From positions 277,603 to 341,602 of the forward strand of contig NZ_FNJO01000007.1 in the NCBI RefSeq assembly GCF_900104095.1: a DNA stretch of 64,000 nt, given 5' to 3'. Every line of letters starts with the position of its first letter. Position 1 is the first letter of the stretch. A program made the position numbers and the translations under genes. Origin of the DNA: Ralstonia sp. 25mfcol4.1. Its GTDB lineage: Bacteria > Pseudomonadota > Gammaproteobacteria > Burkholderiales > Burkholderiaceae. Below, piece by piece: positions 36,687 through 45,442 of this stretch. The notes under the pieces are model-generated. The model made no database searches, was not told where the DNA came from, and saw only the letters and a list, made by a program, of their open reading frames with translations.

Positions 36687-38935
36687 GCGGTTACCTCTGC
36701 TTCTTCGGTGGCGGATTCGGTGACGGGCAGATCCAGCGAAATGCCAAGCACCTCGAAGGCGTTGGGCGGGGGCGAGGCTTCCAGCGCGGCCAGCGTCAGG
36801 CCGAACTGGTCCTGCAGCAGCGACGCCAGCGCGGACTTGTCCAGCTGCTGTTCGTCGAGCCACGCTGCCAGCTTGCGATACAGCGGCAGCGCGTAGGGAC
36901 GCATGCCGATCGCCTCCACGAGCAGTTCGATCGCCGTATCGGGCGCGCCGTTGTGGTACTTGTACTCGGCCAGGCCGTAGGCCACGGCCCAGTGGCGATA
37001 CCAGGTCGACGTCAGGTTTTCCAGCACGTTGTGCACGGCCTGCCATTCGCCCAGATGGATGTGGGCCGCCACCGACATCAGCAGCGTTTCGGCCGGATAC
37101 CACTGGCCATTGAAGAAGATGCCCGACTGGCGCGGTTCGGTGCGCGCGGGCACCGCCTTGGTCTCGCTGCACATCTCGGTCAGCTGGTCCTCGAACCAGG
37201 CGGCGAAGCGGGGCGCGTCGAACATCTCGCTGCTTTCGGCGCGCGGGCGGATCGACTGGCGGATGTTGTCGAGTTGCTGGACGTCGGCAGCCAGCGCGCA
37301 GGCCACTTCCACGTAGCGTTCTTCCGTGTCGCAGATCAGGTCGTCCAGGCCGGCCGCGTGCAGGAACGGCGCCGACACGCGCTGGTGGAACGTATCGCCG
37401 GCCAGGCTCACCACGGGCACGCCCATCCAGATGGCGTCGCAGGTCGTGGTACCGCCCGTCACCGGGGCGGTGTCCAGAGCGATGTCGATGCGGTGATAGG
37501 TCACGTACTGGTTCTTGCCGTCGCGGCCAATCAGTTCCACCCGGCTGGTGTCGATGCCGTGCGAGGCCATGCGCTCCAGCAGCATGTTGCGCACGTCTTC
37601 GCGCTCGCAGCCGGCGGCTTCCACCAGCATCCGCGCATCGGGGCAGCGCGCCAGCACGGCGCTCCACAGGCGCATGGTCTTGGGCCCGAGCTTGGCGATG
37701 GTGTTGCACGAGCCGAACGTGATGTGGCCATTGGCCAGCGCCGGCGTGGGCTGCACGCGGTAGCGGGCGTCGTAGATCATCAGCGGATTGGTGACGATCG
37801 GGTGGAACGCGCTGAATACCGGCGCGCGCAGCAGCTTTTCGGTGTAGTTGTGCTCGAAGCCTTCCGGGTCGGCCGTCCAGTCGGTCACGCGGTACTCGAT
37901 CTGCTCCATGCCAGTGGTGCCGGGGTAGCCGAGCCACGTCAGCTGCTTAGGCGCGAGGCGCTGCACCATGTAGGTCAGCGGCGACGCACCGGTGTAGCCC
38001 CCGAGGTCGATCATGACGTCGCAGCGCCGCGCGCGTACCGTCCTGACGACCTCCGCCTCGGACATCTTGTACAGGTTGTGAAACCCTTCGGCGTAGACGC
38101 GGATCTTCTTCGTGATGCTGTCGTTGACGTTCGACAGCGAGAATAGATGCACCTCGAAGCGGGTGCGATCGAGGTTGGCGATCAGCGGGATCAGGAAGTA
38201 CGCACAGGCGTGGCGGCGCAGGTCGTTCGAAAGGATGCCGATGCGGATACGCTGCCCCTCGCTGGCCTGCAGTGCCGGGCCGTCGATCTTCGTGCGGGCG
38301 AGCGTGCGGGCCCAGTCCTCGGCTTCGCGGCGCAGCTCCGCAGCACCGATGGTCTCGTCATACAGCAGCGAAAACAGCAGGTTGGAGCGGTTGACGCGCT
38401 GCGTGGGATCCAGCGCACAGGCGCGGCGGAAGACAGGGATCGATTCGATCGTGCTGCCCGATTCGCGCAGCGCCGACGCATAGTTGCCGATGGCGACGGG
38501 ATCGTTGGGCAGCAGCGCCGCCGCCTTTTCGCCTGCCAGGCGGGCCTGATAGTAGTCGCCGTTGTAGAAGTTCGCCGTGCCGAGCGTCTGCCAGAGATGG
38601 GCCGACCCCGGCTGCAGTTCCAGGCTGCGCTGGAGCAGCGGGATGCCCTTGTCGTAGTTCTCCAGCTGGACTTCGAGCGCGCCGCACAGGCCCAGGAATC
38701 CCGAGTGGTTCGGAAAGCGGCGCACTCCGGCTTCGGCCAGGCGCAGCGCCTCTTCGTTGTGGTTCAGGCCGGACAGCGCCAGCGATTCGAGGTAATAGCC
38801 GTCGGGCATCGTCGCGGCGATGCGCTTCGCGGCCCGCGCGTGCTTCAGGGCTTCCGCATACTTGTTGGCGTTATAGGCATTCCAGGCGTGCTGGATCATC
38901 CGCTGCGCGGGACCCATCGAAACGTTCTTGTTCAT
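36683..38935 (-). CDS. TPR-containing O-linked glycosyltransferase (GT41, OGT-like)
   Basis: 750 aa from [20 protein letters not shown]. The first ~200 residues are TPR repeats ([60 protein letters not shown]). The C-terminal OGT catalytic region has [40 protein letters not shown] with the conserved Lys, and [20 protein letters not shown]. Such enzymes place sugars on Ser/Thr of flagellin before export. A further ~150 residues follow the catalytic domain. First gene of the glycosylation operon. Confidence 0.92.
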   Translation of the reverse strand: MNKNVSMGPAQRMIQHAWNAYNANKYAEALKHARAAKRIAATMPDGYYLESLALSGLNHNEEALRLAEAGVRRFPNHSGFLGLCGALEVQLENYDKGIPLLQRSLELQPGSAHLWQTLGTANFYNGDYYQARLAGEKAAALLPNDPVAIGNYASALRESGSTIESIPVFRRACALDPTQRVNRSNLLFSLLYDETIGAAELRREAEDWARTLARTKIDGPALQASEGQRIRIGILSNDLRRHACAYFLIPLIANLDRTRFEVHLFSLSNVNDSITKKIRVYAEGFHNLYKMSEAEVVRTVRARRCDVMIDLGGYTGASPLTYMVQRLAPKQLTWLGYPGTTGMEQIEYRVTDWTADPEGFEHNYTEKLLRAPVFSAFHPIVTNPLMIYDARYRVQPTPALANGHITFGSCNTIAKLGPKTMRLWSAVLARCPDARMLVEAAGCEREDVRNMLLERMASHGIDTSRVELIGRDGKNQYVTYHRIDIALDTAPVTGGTTTCDAIWMGVPVVSLAGDTFHQRVSAPFLHAAGLDDLICDTEERYVEVACALAADVQQLDNIRQSIRPRAESSEMFDAPRFAAWFEDQLTEMCSETKAVPARTEPRQSGIFFNGQWYPAETLLMSVAAHIHLGEWQAVHNVLENLTSTWYRHWAVAYGLAEYKYHNGAPDTAIELLVEAIGMRPYALPLYRKLAAWLDEQQLDKSALASLLQDQFGLTLAALEASPPPNAFEVLGISLDLPVTESATEEAEVTA

Positions 38936-39167
38936 GGCGTTGTGTGCGTAGGCGCGATGACGGCCCGCGCGAAACGGACGGGCTGATCGATGCCTGCACA
39001 GTAACAAGGGACGTTGTGCGCCAGCGGCCGGAACACGGGCCGAAATTGGCGCTATTTCAAGCGGGGCGCCACATGGGTGCCGTTTTCGCCGCCCCGCTCG
39101 GCCCGGAAACGGGCAGCCGCGAAAGGGCGTCTGCGAAGGGTGCGCGGGACGGGGCCAGACAGGCGTG

Positions 39168-39467
39168 TCAGCGCAGGGCCGGCACGCCTTCGGAGACGCC
39201 GCCCGGTTCGTCCATCCGGTGCAGCCACGCCAGCAACTCGGCAACGGCCACATAGAGCTGCGGGGGGATCTGGCTGTCCAGATCCACCTGCATCAGCAGG
39301 TTGACGAGCGCCGGGGAGCCGTGCACGTAGACGCCGGCGTCGCGGGCACGGGCGATGATGGCTTCGGCGGACATGCCGTAGCCCTTGGCCACCACGCGGG
39401 GCGCGTTGTCCTTGGTCTGGTAGGAGAGGGCGACGGCGGCGCCGCGATCGGACGGGAGGTCGCTCAT
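39168..39467 (-). CDS. FlhB C-terminal domain homologue (FlhX type)
   Basis: 99 aa. The sequence AVALSYQTKDNAPRVVAKGY followed by IPPQLYVAVAELLAWLHRMD matches the cytoplasmic FlhBCC domain. It begins just where the NPTH autocleavage site of full-length FlhB would end: no membrane part and no NPTH motif exist. It therefore mimics the cleaved fragment of the export-switch protein. Its ATG overlaps the stop of the second FliK-like gene (ATGA), fitting known FliK-FlhB interplay. Some relatives can replace cleaved FlhB. Confidence 0.92.
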   Translation of the reverse strand: MSDLPSDRGAAVALSYQTKDNAPRVVAKGYGMSAEAIIARARDAGVYVHGSPALVNLLMQVDLDSQIPPQLYVAVAELLAWLHRMDEPGGVSEGVPALR

Positions 39468-40813
39468 GCTGGCAGGGCGATGACGGTGGGCGTCGACGGG
39501 GCGTCCTGGGTCGACACGTTCATGTTCAGCAGCGAGATGCCGCGCGCCTCCAGCTGGGTGCGAAAGTCCGCACGGCCCTGGATCAGACGCGCGGCGGCAT
39601 CCGAATCGGCGGCGACGAGGCGGGCCTCCAGCCCCTGCGCGCCAAGCGTCAGTACCGCATCGACGCTGCCAAGCGCCTGCAGGTTCAGCCGCAGGCGGGT
39701 GCTCCAGGTAGCCGGCCCGGCCGGATCGCCGCCGGCCTCGCGGTCGTGCTCGCGCGAGATTTCCCAGTCGACGGGCATGCCGGGCCACGCGTCGATGGTG
39801 GCGCGGAACTGTTGCGAGGCCAGCAGTTCCAGCTGCTGGCGCACCACGCCCTCGCTGGACGGATGAATGGGCGGGCCCGGATCGGGCTGCGCCTGAGCGG
39901 CCGGGGTGCTGCCATCCGGCGCATTCCAGCTGGCGACGATGGCGGCACGCTGGGCCTGAGCGGCGTGGTGGCCCTCGTGCGAGATCTCGGCGGTGACCTG
40001 ATAGGCGTGCGCGGCGGCGGAAGCATGCGCGGCCAGGCGCTGCTCGGCCGCGGCGCTCTGCGGCGTCTGCGGTGCCGACGCGGAATTGGGCAGGCTCGGT
40101 GCCGCTTCGCCGGCATGCGGCTGGCCGTGCGAACCATGGGCAGGCACGCCGGTAGACAGCGGATAGATGACCGGGCGGGTCAGTTCGGCCAGGATCGCCG
40201 CGCTGGGCGGCGGCAGGGCGCTGGGTGCGGCCGGACCGCCATACGGCAGCAAGGCGGCAGGCGCCGGTGCGGCGGGCGAGCCCGCTGCCGGCTGGCCTTG
40301 CGGCGGTGCAGTCTGGCTCTGGGCCGGATTGCGCAGCGCAGCCTGGGGTTCCTGCAGCAGCGTGGACAACGGGCGCTGGCCCATGACCCATTGCGTCACA
40401 TGCGATTCATAGAACAGTCCGCTCTGGTCGACAAAGCGCGCGAGCGCGCTGGCCAGGTCCTGCGCGGCGCCCGGCTGGCCCGAAGGCGATGTGGCCAGCA
40501 GCGGCAAATTCGCACGCGCCGGTACGGCATCGCCGGCTTCGAACAGATCCAGGATCGCCTTGGCGGCAAAGCTCAGCGTTTCGCGCGTGGAAGTGGTCTG
40601 CCCGGCCAGGCGCGGATCGGTGCCGCCCGGCATCAGCGCGTTCGGCTGCCGGGCCTGCGCGGTCTCGCCGGTCGACGACTGCACGTCGCCTTGCGACACC
40701 TCCTGCACGGGCATCAGCGCCGCGAGCTTGTCGATGGCCAGCGCGGGACGCGATAGCTGTGGGTCCGGTGCCTGATGCGGAATCAGGCTGGTGGGAATCT
40801 GGATGCCGGTCAT
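39464..40813 (-). CDS. Second FliK-like hook-length control protein
   Basis: 449 aa. The long N-terminal part is Ala/Pro/Gln-rich. The C-terminal domain has TRLRLNLQALGSVDAVLTLG followed by AQGLEARLVAADSDAAARLI and FRTQLEARGISLLNMNVSTQ, the pattern of the Flg_hook (FliK C-terminal) family. The substrate-specificity region of the other FliK (22717-24210) is distinct. The gene is coupled to the FlhB-like gene downstream and follows fliT by 72 bp. It may be an accessory FliK whose partner is the FlhB-like protein. Confidence 0.88.
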   Translation of the reverse strand: MTGIQIPTSLIPHQAPDPQLSRPALAIDKLAALMPVQEVSQGDVQSSTGETAQARQPNALMPGGTDPRLAGQTTSTRETLSFAAKAILDLFEAGDAVPARANLPLLATSPSGQPGAAQDLASALARFVDQSGLFYESHVTQWVMGQRPLSTLLQEPQAALRNPAQSQTAPPQGQPAAGSPAAPAPAALLPYGGPAAPSALPPPSAAILAELTRPVIYPLSTGVPAHGSHGQPHAGEAAPSLPNSASAPQTPQSAAAEQRLAAHASAAAHAYQVTAEISHEGHHAAQAQRAAIVASWNAPDGSTPAAQAQPDPGPPIHPSSEGVVRQQLELLASQQFRATIDAWPGMPVDWEISREHDREAGGDPAGPATWSTRLRLNLQALGSVDAVLTLGAQGLEARLVAADSDAAARLIQGRADFRTQLEARGISLLNMNVSTQDAPSTPTVIALPA

Positions 40814-40885
40814 GGACGCGTGTCAACGATGGTAGCGGGTGCGATACGCGTCGCGCCGTTCCCGCCGTCAGCCGGTGGGCGCGCT

Positions 40886-41218
40886 TCAGATGGCGCCGTA
40901 GGCGGCGGTCAGTTCGAGCTTGCGGCGCGAGTTGTTGAGCAGGTTGCCCAGTTCGGCCAGGCGGGGCATGGTCAGGTCGCGGATGCGGGCATCGTAGGCC
41001 AGAATGCGTTCCAGCAGCTGAAAGCGGCGCAGGCGCTCGTTGTCGGTGAACGCCACGCTATGGTCGAGCAGGCGCAGGCGATCCACTTCGGCCATATAGA
41101 CCTTCTGCAGATCGGTCAGTGCATCCCAGTTTGACGCGCGTGCGGCGTCGAGCATCTGCTCGGAGAGCACCAGTAGCTCTTCGTAGCTGCGAACGATGGG
41201 GGACATGGCAAACATCAT
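40886..41218 (-). CDS. fliT: Flagellar chaperone FliT
   Basis: 110 aa from the ATG that overlaps the fliS stop (TGATG); in-frame ATGs at 41215 and 41206 are alternatives. Helical throughout (VRSYEELLVLSEQMLDAARA, then LRRFQLLERILAYDARIRDL). FliT is the export chaperone for FliD and, in enterics, inhibits FlhDC. Its position after fliD and fliS supports the call even though FliT sequences are poorly conserved. Confidence 0.9.
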   Translation of the reverse strand: MMFAMSPIVRSYEELLVLSEQMLDAARASNWDALTDLQKVYMAEVDRLRLLDHSVAFTDNERLRRFQLLERILAYDARIRDLTMPRLAELGNLLNNSRRKLELTAAYGAI

Positions 41219-41667
41219 CAGTTGTCCTGCAAAACGGGGGGGGATGCCACGGCCGGCTCGGCCGGCGTGGCGTCTGCGGGTGCGGCCGGATCGATGGCGG
41301 CCCATGCCGAGGACAGGTTTTCGAGCAGGGCGTCCACCTCGGACAGCATGTCGGCGTCGCTGTGCAGGTTGGCCAGCATCAGGCGACGCGTCATGTATTC
41401 ATACAGCGATTCGAGGTTGGCGGAGATTTCGCCGCCCGCCTCGTGGTCCAGCACCGCGCGCAGGCCGTTGTCGATGATGTTGATGGCCTTGGAGATCGCA
41501 TTGCCGCGCGCTTCAAGCTCGCCGTTTTCCAGATGGAACTTTGCCCGGGCGATGGCCGATCGCGCGCCGTCGTACAGCATCACGATCAGCTTGTGCGGAC
41601 TGGCACTCATCACCCCGGTCTGGACTCCGACCTGGGCATAGGCGTTGATACCTTGGCGCGCGAACAT
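41218..41667 (-). CDS. fliS: Flagellin export chaperone FliS
   Basis: 149 aa. Conserved N-terminus with INAYAQVGVQTGVMSASPHK and LIVMLYDGARSAIARAKFHL, then ISKAINIIDNGLRAVLDHEA and LYEYMTRRLMLANLHSDADM. FliS binds the disordered C-terminus of flagellin and keeps it export-competent. The gene begins 16 bp after fliD and shares a base with the fliT start. Confidence 0.97.
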   Translation of the reverse strand: MFARQGINAYAQVGVQTGVMSASPHKLIVMLYDGARSAIARAKFHLENGELEARGNAISKAINIIDNGLRAVLDHEAGGEISANLESLYEYMTRRLMLANLHSDADMLSEVDALLENLSSAWAAIDPAAPADATPAEPAVASPPVLQDN

Positions 41668-41683
41668 GGCGATACTCCGATTC

Positions 41684-43102
41684 TTACTTCTTGGTGCTGG
41701 ACGTCAGGGCCGAGAACTGCTGCGTCAGGTAGCTGCTGGTCTGGTTCATCTGTGAAACCAGCAGATCAAGCTGCGTGAACTGCGCGCGGTATCGGTCCAT
41801 CGTGGCGGTGATACGGTCCTGCGTGGCGCTGTACTTCGTTTCCAGGTCCTTCAGCGTCGTCGTGAGACTGTCGGTGGCCGCGCTGAGCGCGCCGCCGGTG
41901 GCGTTCAGTCCATCGACGTAGCTGGTGATGGTCTTGCCCAGGCCCGACGCGCCGTTCGCGCCCGAGAAGAAGGCGGTCATGCCGCCGAGGTTATTGGCGA
42001 TGGCCTTGGTCAGCTTGTCGTCGTTCACCTTCAGCGAGCCCGAATTCGAGCTGTCGAGGCTGAATTCGACGCCCATGTCGGACAGCGTGACCATGCCGCC
42101 CTTGCCGTCGGACATCGGGGTGGTCAGCACCGAGCGCATCTGCGTCAGGATGTTGCGCAGCGTGCTGTCGCCGTTCAGGGCGCCCTTGGTGCCGGCGTCG
42201 GTGTCGAAGGCCGTCAGCGTCTTGGCGGCCGACAGCACGTTGTTGTAGGCGGTGACAAAGCCCTGCACTGCGTTCTTGATCGACGCGTCGTCGCGCGTCA
42301 CGCTCATGCTGGTGGTGCCGGTGGCCGTCAGCGTCAGGGTCACGCCCTGGGCAGCTTCGGCCACGGTGTTGCTCTGGCTGGTGATGTCGATGCCGTTGAT
42401 CGTCAGCGCGGCGTCGGCCGCCTTGACCTTTTCCTGCATGCCGCTCGGCTGCGTGGCCAGGGCCGGATCGAACCCCACGATGTCGTTCACGGCGCTGTTG
42501 TCGGCCGAGACGCGCATCTGCGACTGCGTGCCGGTCTTGTCCGACGTCAGCACCAGGCGGTAAGGCGTGCCGCTGCCGTCGTTGATGATGCTGGCCGTCA
42601 CGCCGATGCCGGCCTTGTTGATCGAGTCGCGGATGCCTTGCAGCGACGTGTCCGAGCCAATCGTCACGGTCTTGGTGCTGGTCGGCGTGCCGCCGGTGGC
42701 CAGGTCGGCGCCGAAGTCGATCGTGATCGTGCCGCCGCCCACGGCGGCGGTCTGGTCTGCCACCTGCTTCGACACCAGGCTTTGAGCCTGGGCCAGCGAG
42801 GTCACGTTAATGCTGTAGCTGCCTGCCACCGCGTTGGTGCCGGTGGTGGCGGACAGCACGCTGCTGTTGCCGACCGAGGCCTTCACGGCGCCGAACGTCG
42901 ATGCGGTAGCCAGCGTCTTGGCGGCGGCCGAGTACGCGTCCAGCACGCTCTTGATGGTGCCGTAGCCGCTCAGTTGCGACTGGTAGCTGCTGGCCTGCGT
43001 GTTGATCTGGTCGAGGGCGGTGTTCTCGTTCGTCTGGATCTTGTCGAGCAGATCCTGCAACTGGAGATTGGAGCCGATGCCGATGGAGGAGATTCCGGAC
43101 AT
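41684..43102 (-). CDS. fliD: Flagellar filament capping protein FliD
   Basis: 472 aa. N-terminal FliD_N domain (ISSIGIGSNLQLQDLLDKIQ, then SQLSGYGTIKSVLDAYSAAA) with mid-protein SVTRDDASIKNAVQGFVTAY-like motif. The C-terminal FliD_C domain has GMTAFFSGANGASGLGKTIT and a coiled-coil end (TQLDLLVSQMNQTSSYLTQQ). FliD forms the cap that polymerises flagellin at the filament tip. It follows flaG by 48 bp, where AGCGATAA resembles a sigma28 -10 box but no matching -35 is seen. Confidence 0.97.
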   Translation of the reverse strand: MSGISSIGIGSNLQLQDLLDKIQTNENTALDQINTQASSYQSQLSGYGTIKSVLDAYSAAAKTLATASTFGAVKASVGNSSVLSATTGTNAVAGSYSINVTSLAQAQSLVSKQVADQTAAVGGGTITIDFGADLATGGTPTSTKTVTIGSDTSLQGIRDSINKAGIGVTASIINDGSGTPYRLVLTSDKTGTQSQMRVSADNSAVNDIVGFDPALATQPSGMQEKVKAADAALTINGIDITSQSNTVAEAAQGVTLTLTATGTTSMSVTRDDASIKNAVQGFVTAYNNVLSAAKTLTAFDTDAGTKGALNGDSTLRNILTQMRSVLTTPMSDGKGGMVTLSDMGVEFSLDSSNSGSLKVNDDKLTKAIANNLGGMTAFFSGANGASGLGKTITSYVDGLNATGGALSAATDSLTTTLKDLETKYSATQDRITATMDRYRAQFTQLDLLVSQMNQTSSYLTQQFSALTSSTKK

Positions 43103-43150
43103 GTTTTTCTACCTGTTGTTATCGCTTCAACTGACTGGGCTTGCGGTACA

Positions 43151-43528
43151 TCACACGGCGTGGCTGACGAACAGCCCCTGGAGCTTGTCGATGGCGCGCG
43201 CGAAGCGCAGCACTTCCTCGCTGGGCAGCTGACGGATCAGATCGCCGGTTTCCTTGTCCACGACCTTGGTGATCACGCGGTGGGTGGTGTCGTCGATCTC
43301 GAACCGCAGGCCGATCGACGTGGTCTTGAGCACGTCGACGAGTTCTTCCACGGCGGCTGCCATGTTGCCGGGCGTATGGCCCGTGCCGCCATGGTTCCCG
43401 GTGTCCTGGGCTGCGGCAGCCGGACGTACAGCCTCGGCGGCGGTGGCCGGCACGGCAGGTGCCGGGCTGACAGCCACGGGTTCGGCGGTGATGCGTGCCG
43501 GCATGGATACGGGGGTGGAAGATGCCAT
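43151..43528 (-). CDS. flaG: FlaG family protein
   Basis: 125 aa from the ATG preceded by GGAGCTGACC. The N-terminal ~55 residues are Ala/Pro-rich; the rest is FlaG (AAVEELVDVLKTTSIGLRFE, then VVDKETGDLIRQLPSEEVLR). FlaG affects filament length in several bacteria. It lies between fliC (with its terminator and a long hairpin before this gene) and fliD. Confidence 0.95.
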   Translation of the reverse strand: MASSTPVSMPARITAEPVAVSPAPAVPATAAEAVRPAAAAQDTGNHGGTGHTPGNMAAAVEELVDVLKTTSIGLRFEIDDTTHRVITKVVDKETGDLIRQLPSEEVLRFARAIDKLQGLFVSHAV

Positions 43529-43575
43529 GGTCAGCTCCGTCCGGTAGGGCAGGAAAAACACTACGGTTGAAATGC

Positions 43576-43601
43576 TTTGCAGGCAGTGGTCTGCCTGCAA
43601 A
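43576..43601. repeat. Perfect hairpin in the flaG leader
   Basis: TTTGCAGGCAG, a four-base loop TGGT, and CTGCCTGCAAA give an 11-bp perfect stem 48 bp upstream of flaG, just downstream of the fliC terminator. It lacks a T-tract, so it is more likely an RNA-stability or regulatory element than a second terminator. Confidence 0.7.
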
Positions 43602-43611
43602 ACACTCCGGC

Positions 43612-43638
43612 AAAAAAACCGGGCCTTGCGGCCCGGTT
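43612..43638 (-). terminator. Rho-independent terminator of fliC
   Basis: On the minus strand AACCGGGCC and GGCCCGGTT pair around a GCAA tetraloop, followed by seven T residues, 17 bp after the fliC stop. Confidence 0.92.
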
Positions 43639-43654
43639 TCTTGCGGCGCGGCGA

Positions 43655-44845
43655 TTAACGCAGCAGCGACAGCACGTTTTGCGTGGTCTGGTTCGCTTGC
43701 GACAGCACCGACGTACCAGCTTGTTGCAGGATCTGCGCGCGGGTCATGTTCGACACTTCCGTTGCGTAGTCAGCGTCTTCGATGCGCGAACGCGAAGCCG
43801 ACAGGTTGTTCACCGTCGTGCTCAGGTTGTTGATCGTCGACTCGAAGCGGTTTTGCACTGCACCGAGGCTCGAACGCAGGTTGTCAACCGTTGCCAGGGC
43901 CTTGTCCAGCGTGGCCAGCGGGTTGGTCGTGGCAGCTTGCTGGAAGTCCGAAGCTTGCAGCGACGAACCGGTCAGCGTGAAGCCGGCGGTCTGGCCGTTG
44001 ACCGAAGCGTCGGTCGGCTTGACGGCGATGAACATCGTGGTGGACGTGGCGGTACCGTTGCCGGCAAAGCCCTTCGACGACAGCGCTGCGTCGTCTGCGG
44101 CGGTCAGGCCGGTCATGCTCACTTGCACGAACCAGTTGCCGTTCGAGTCAGCCACCACGGTCTGTGCGTTCACGGCAGCCGAGGTGTTCAGGCCCAGAGC
44201 GCGCTGGATGTCGGCGTTGGCGATACCCGTTGCCGAAGCAGCGGTCACCGGCGTGGCCGCGCCCAGGGCAGCCTGAGCAGCAGCCGAACCGATCGAAGCC
44301 GTGGCGCCTTGCGGGCCGGCAACGCTGAAGCCAGCAACGCCCAGGGTCTTGGACGTGATTTGCTTCAGGGCGATCGAAATCGTTTCGCTGTCGTTGGCAC
44401 CAACCTGGATCGACATGTTTTGATCCTTGGCCAGGACCTTCACGCCGTTGAACTGGGTTTGAGCCGACACGCGGTCGATTTCCGACAGACGTTGCTTGAT
44501 TTCGTCCTGGATCGACTTCAGGTCCGACGACGAGTTCGTGCCGTTGGCGGCTTGCACCGACAGTTCACGCACACGTTGCAGGTTGTTGTTGACTTCGCTC
44601 AGCGCGCCTTCGGTCGTTTGAGCGATCGAGATACCGTCGTTGGCGTTACGCGAAGCTTGCGTCAGGCCCTTGATGTTGGCGGTGAAGCGGTTGGCGATGG
44701 CTTGACCAGCAGCATCGTCCTTGGCGCTGTTGATGCGCAGGCCCGACGACAGACGTTGGATCGCGCTGTTCAGCGACGATTGCGACGTGTTCAGGTTGCT
44801 CTGCGTTTGCAGCGACAGAATGTTGGTGTTGATGACTTGCGCCAT
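43655..44845 (-). CDS. fliC: Flagellin
   Basis: 396 aa. Highly conserved D0/D1 N-terminus ([20 protein letters not shown], then [20 protein letters not shown]) and C-terminus ([20 protein letters not shown] followed by [20 protein letters not shown]). The middle ~110 residues are Ala/Thr/Ser-rich and variable, offering many Ser/Thr for O-glycosylation by the adjacent GT41 locus. FliC is the major filament subunit. It is monocistronic: a perfectly spaced FliA promoter lies upstream and a strong terminator follows. Confidence 0.98.
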   Translation of the reverse strand: MAQVINTNILSLQTQSNLNTSQSSLNSAIQRLSSGLRINSAKDDAAGQAIANRFTANIKGLTQASRNANDGISIAQTTEGALSEVNNNLQRVRELSVQAANGTNSSSDLKSIQDEIKQRLSEIDRVSAQTQFNGVKVLAKDQNMSIQVGANDSETISIALKQITSKTLGVAGFSVAGPQGATASIGSAAAQAALGAATPVTAASATGIANADIQRALGLNTSAAVNAQTVVADSNGNWFVQVSMTGLTAADDAALSSKGFAGNGTATSTTMFIAVKPTDASVNGQTAGFTLTGSSLQASDFQQAATTNPLATLDKALATVDNLRSSLGAVQNRFESTINNLSTTVNNLSASRSRIEDADYATEVSNMTRAQILQQAGTSVLSQANQTTQNVLSLLR

Positions 44846-44941
44846 GGTACGACTCCTATTTGCAATGTTTTAGGCATTCCGGCGGGTGCCGTAACGTTGG
44901 CTGCCTGCAGTGCAGGGCGTAGAGTGCCTCCGTTGCAAAGG

Positions 44942-44968
44942 TTATCGACCGTGGGTGAGAAGACTTTA
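44942..44968 (-). promoter_or_regulatory. FliA (sigma28) promoter of fliC
   Basis: On the minus strand TAAAGTCT, 11 bases, GTCGATAA: seven of eight bases match in each box of the consensus TAAAGTTT-N11-GCCGATAA, with the exact spacing. It lies about 97 bp before the fliC ATG. AAAAGTCACTC immediately upstream resembles a repeated motif found at 45521 and 45901. Confidence 0.92.
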
Positions 44969-45050
44969 GAGTGACTTTTGCGCGTGTTGCGGGCGTAGCC
45001 CGATCTGGTGTATGGCGGCAGCCCTGCCAGCGATGGCGCCCGTTGTGGCC

Positions 45051-45064
45051 CTCTATATATAGAG
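45051..45064. repeat. AT palindrome between fliC and the hfq-like gene
   Basis: CTCTATATATAGAG is a perfect 14-bp palindrome, 57 bp downstream of the hfq-like gene stop and about 80 bp upstream of the fliC promoter. It is a candidate protein site; no T-tract follows. Confidence 0.45.
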
Positions 45065-45121
45065 AGGCGGAGGCGATGCCGGGAGCGGCCGGCCCCCGGC
45101 CCGGCGCGGCCGTCCGGGCGG

Positions 45122-45442
45122 TCAGCGGCGCTTGCGCGTGCGCGGAATGAAGATCCGCACGAAATCCGGCGATACGTCGGCGTCCAGCATCGCCACGGCG
45201 TCGGTCGACGCGTGGGCAGGCGTCACCACCGTGATGGCGCGCTTGTAGATCAATGTCGGGGTGGGATCCTCGGCGGTCCGCCCGAGCAGGATCATGTAAT
45301 TGTCCGACGCCAGCACGATGCCATTGAGTCGCGTGCCGTTCGACAGATGCACGACCACCGCGGCACGGCTGGCGCTGTGCGCGGCGAACTGCAACTGCTG
45401 CAGCTTTCTGCTGGGTCTGGGAGCCTTGATTTCCTTCTTCAC
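45122..45442 (-). CDS. Divergent Hfq-like Sm-fold RNA-binding protein
   Basis: 106 aa from a GTG at 45442, seven bases after GGAG. Residues 28-75 align with the Hfq core: VVVHLSNGTRLNGIVLASDN followed by YMILLGR corresponds to Sm1 ([20 protein letters not shown]), and TLIYKRAITVVTP corresponds to the Sm2 YKHAIS motif, with the His replaced by Arg. A 4-6 residue insertion (TAEDPT) separates the two. The C-terminus is long and basic (IPRTRKRR). An ATG further upstream (45520) is in frame but adds no homology. It is probably a second Hfq-type chaperone, located just upstream of flagellin. Confidence 0.82.
   Translation of the reverse strand: MKKEIKAPRPSRKLQQLQFAAHSASRAAVVVHLSNGTRLNGIVLASDNYMILLGRTAEDPTPTLIYKRAITVVTPAHASTDAVAMLDADVSPDFVRIFIPRTRKRR

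Noticed and set aside
43103..43135. FliA promoter for fliD
   Set aside because: AGCGATAA is present, but the expected -35 position reads CGCAAGCC, which does not match TAAAGTTT.
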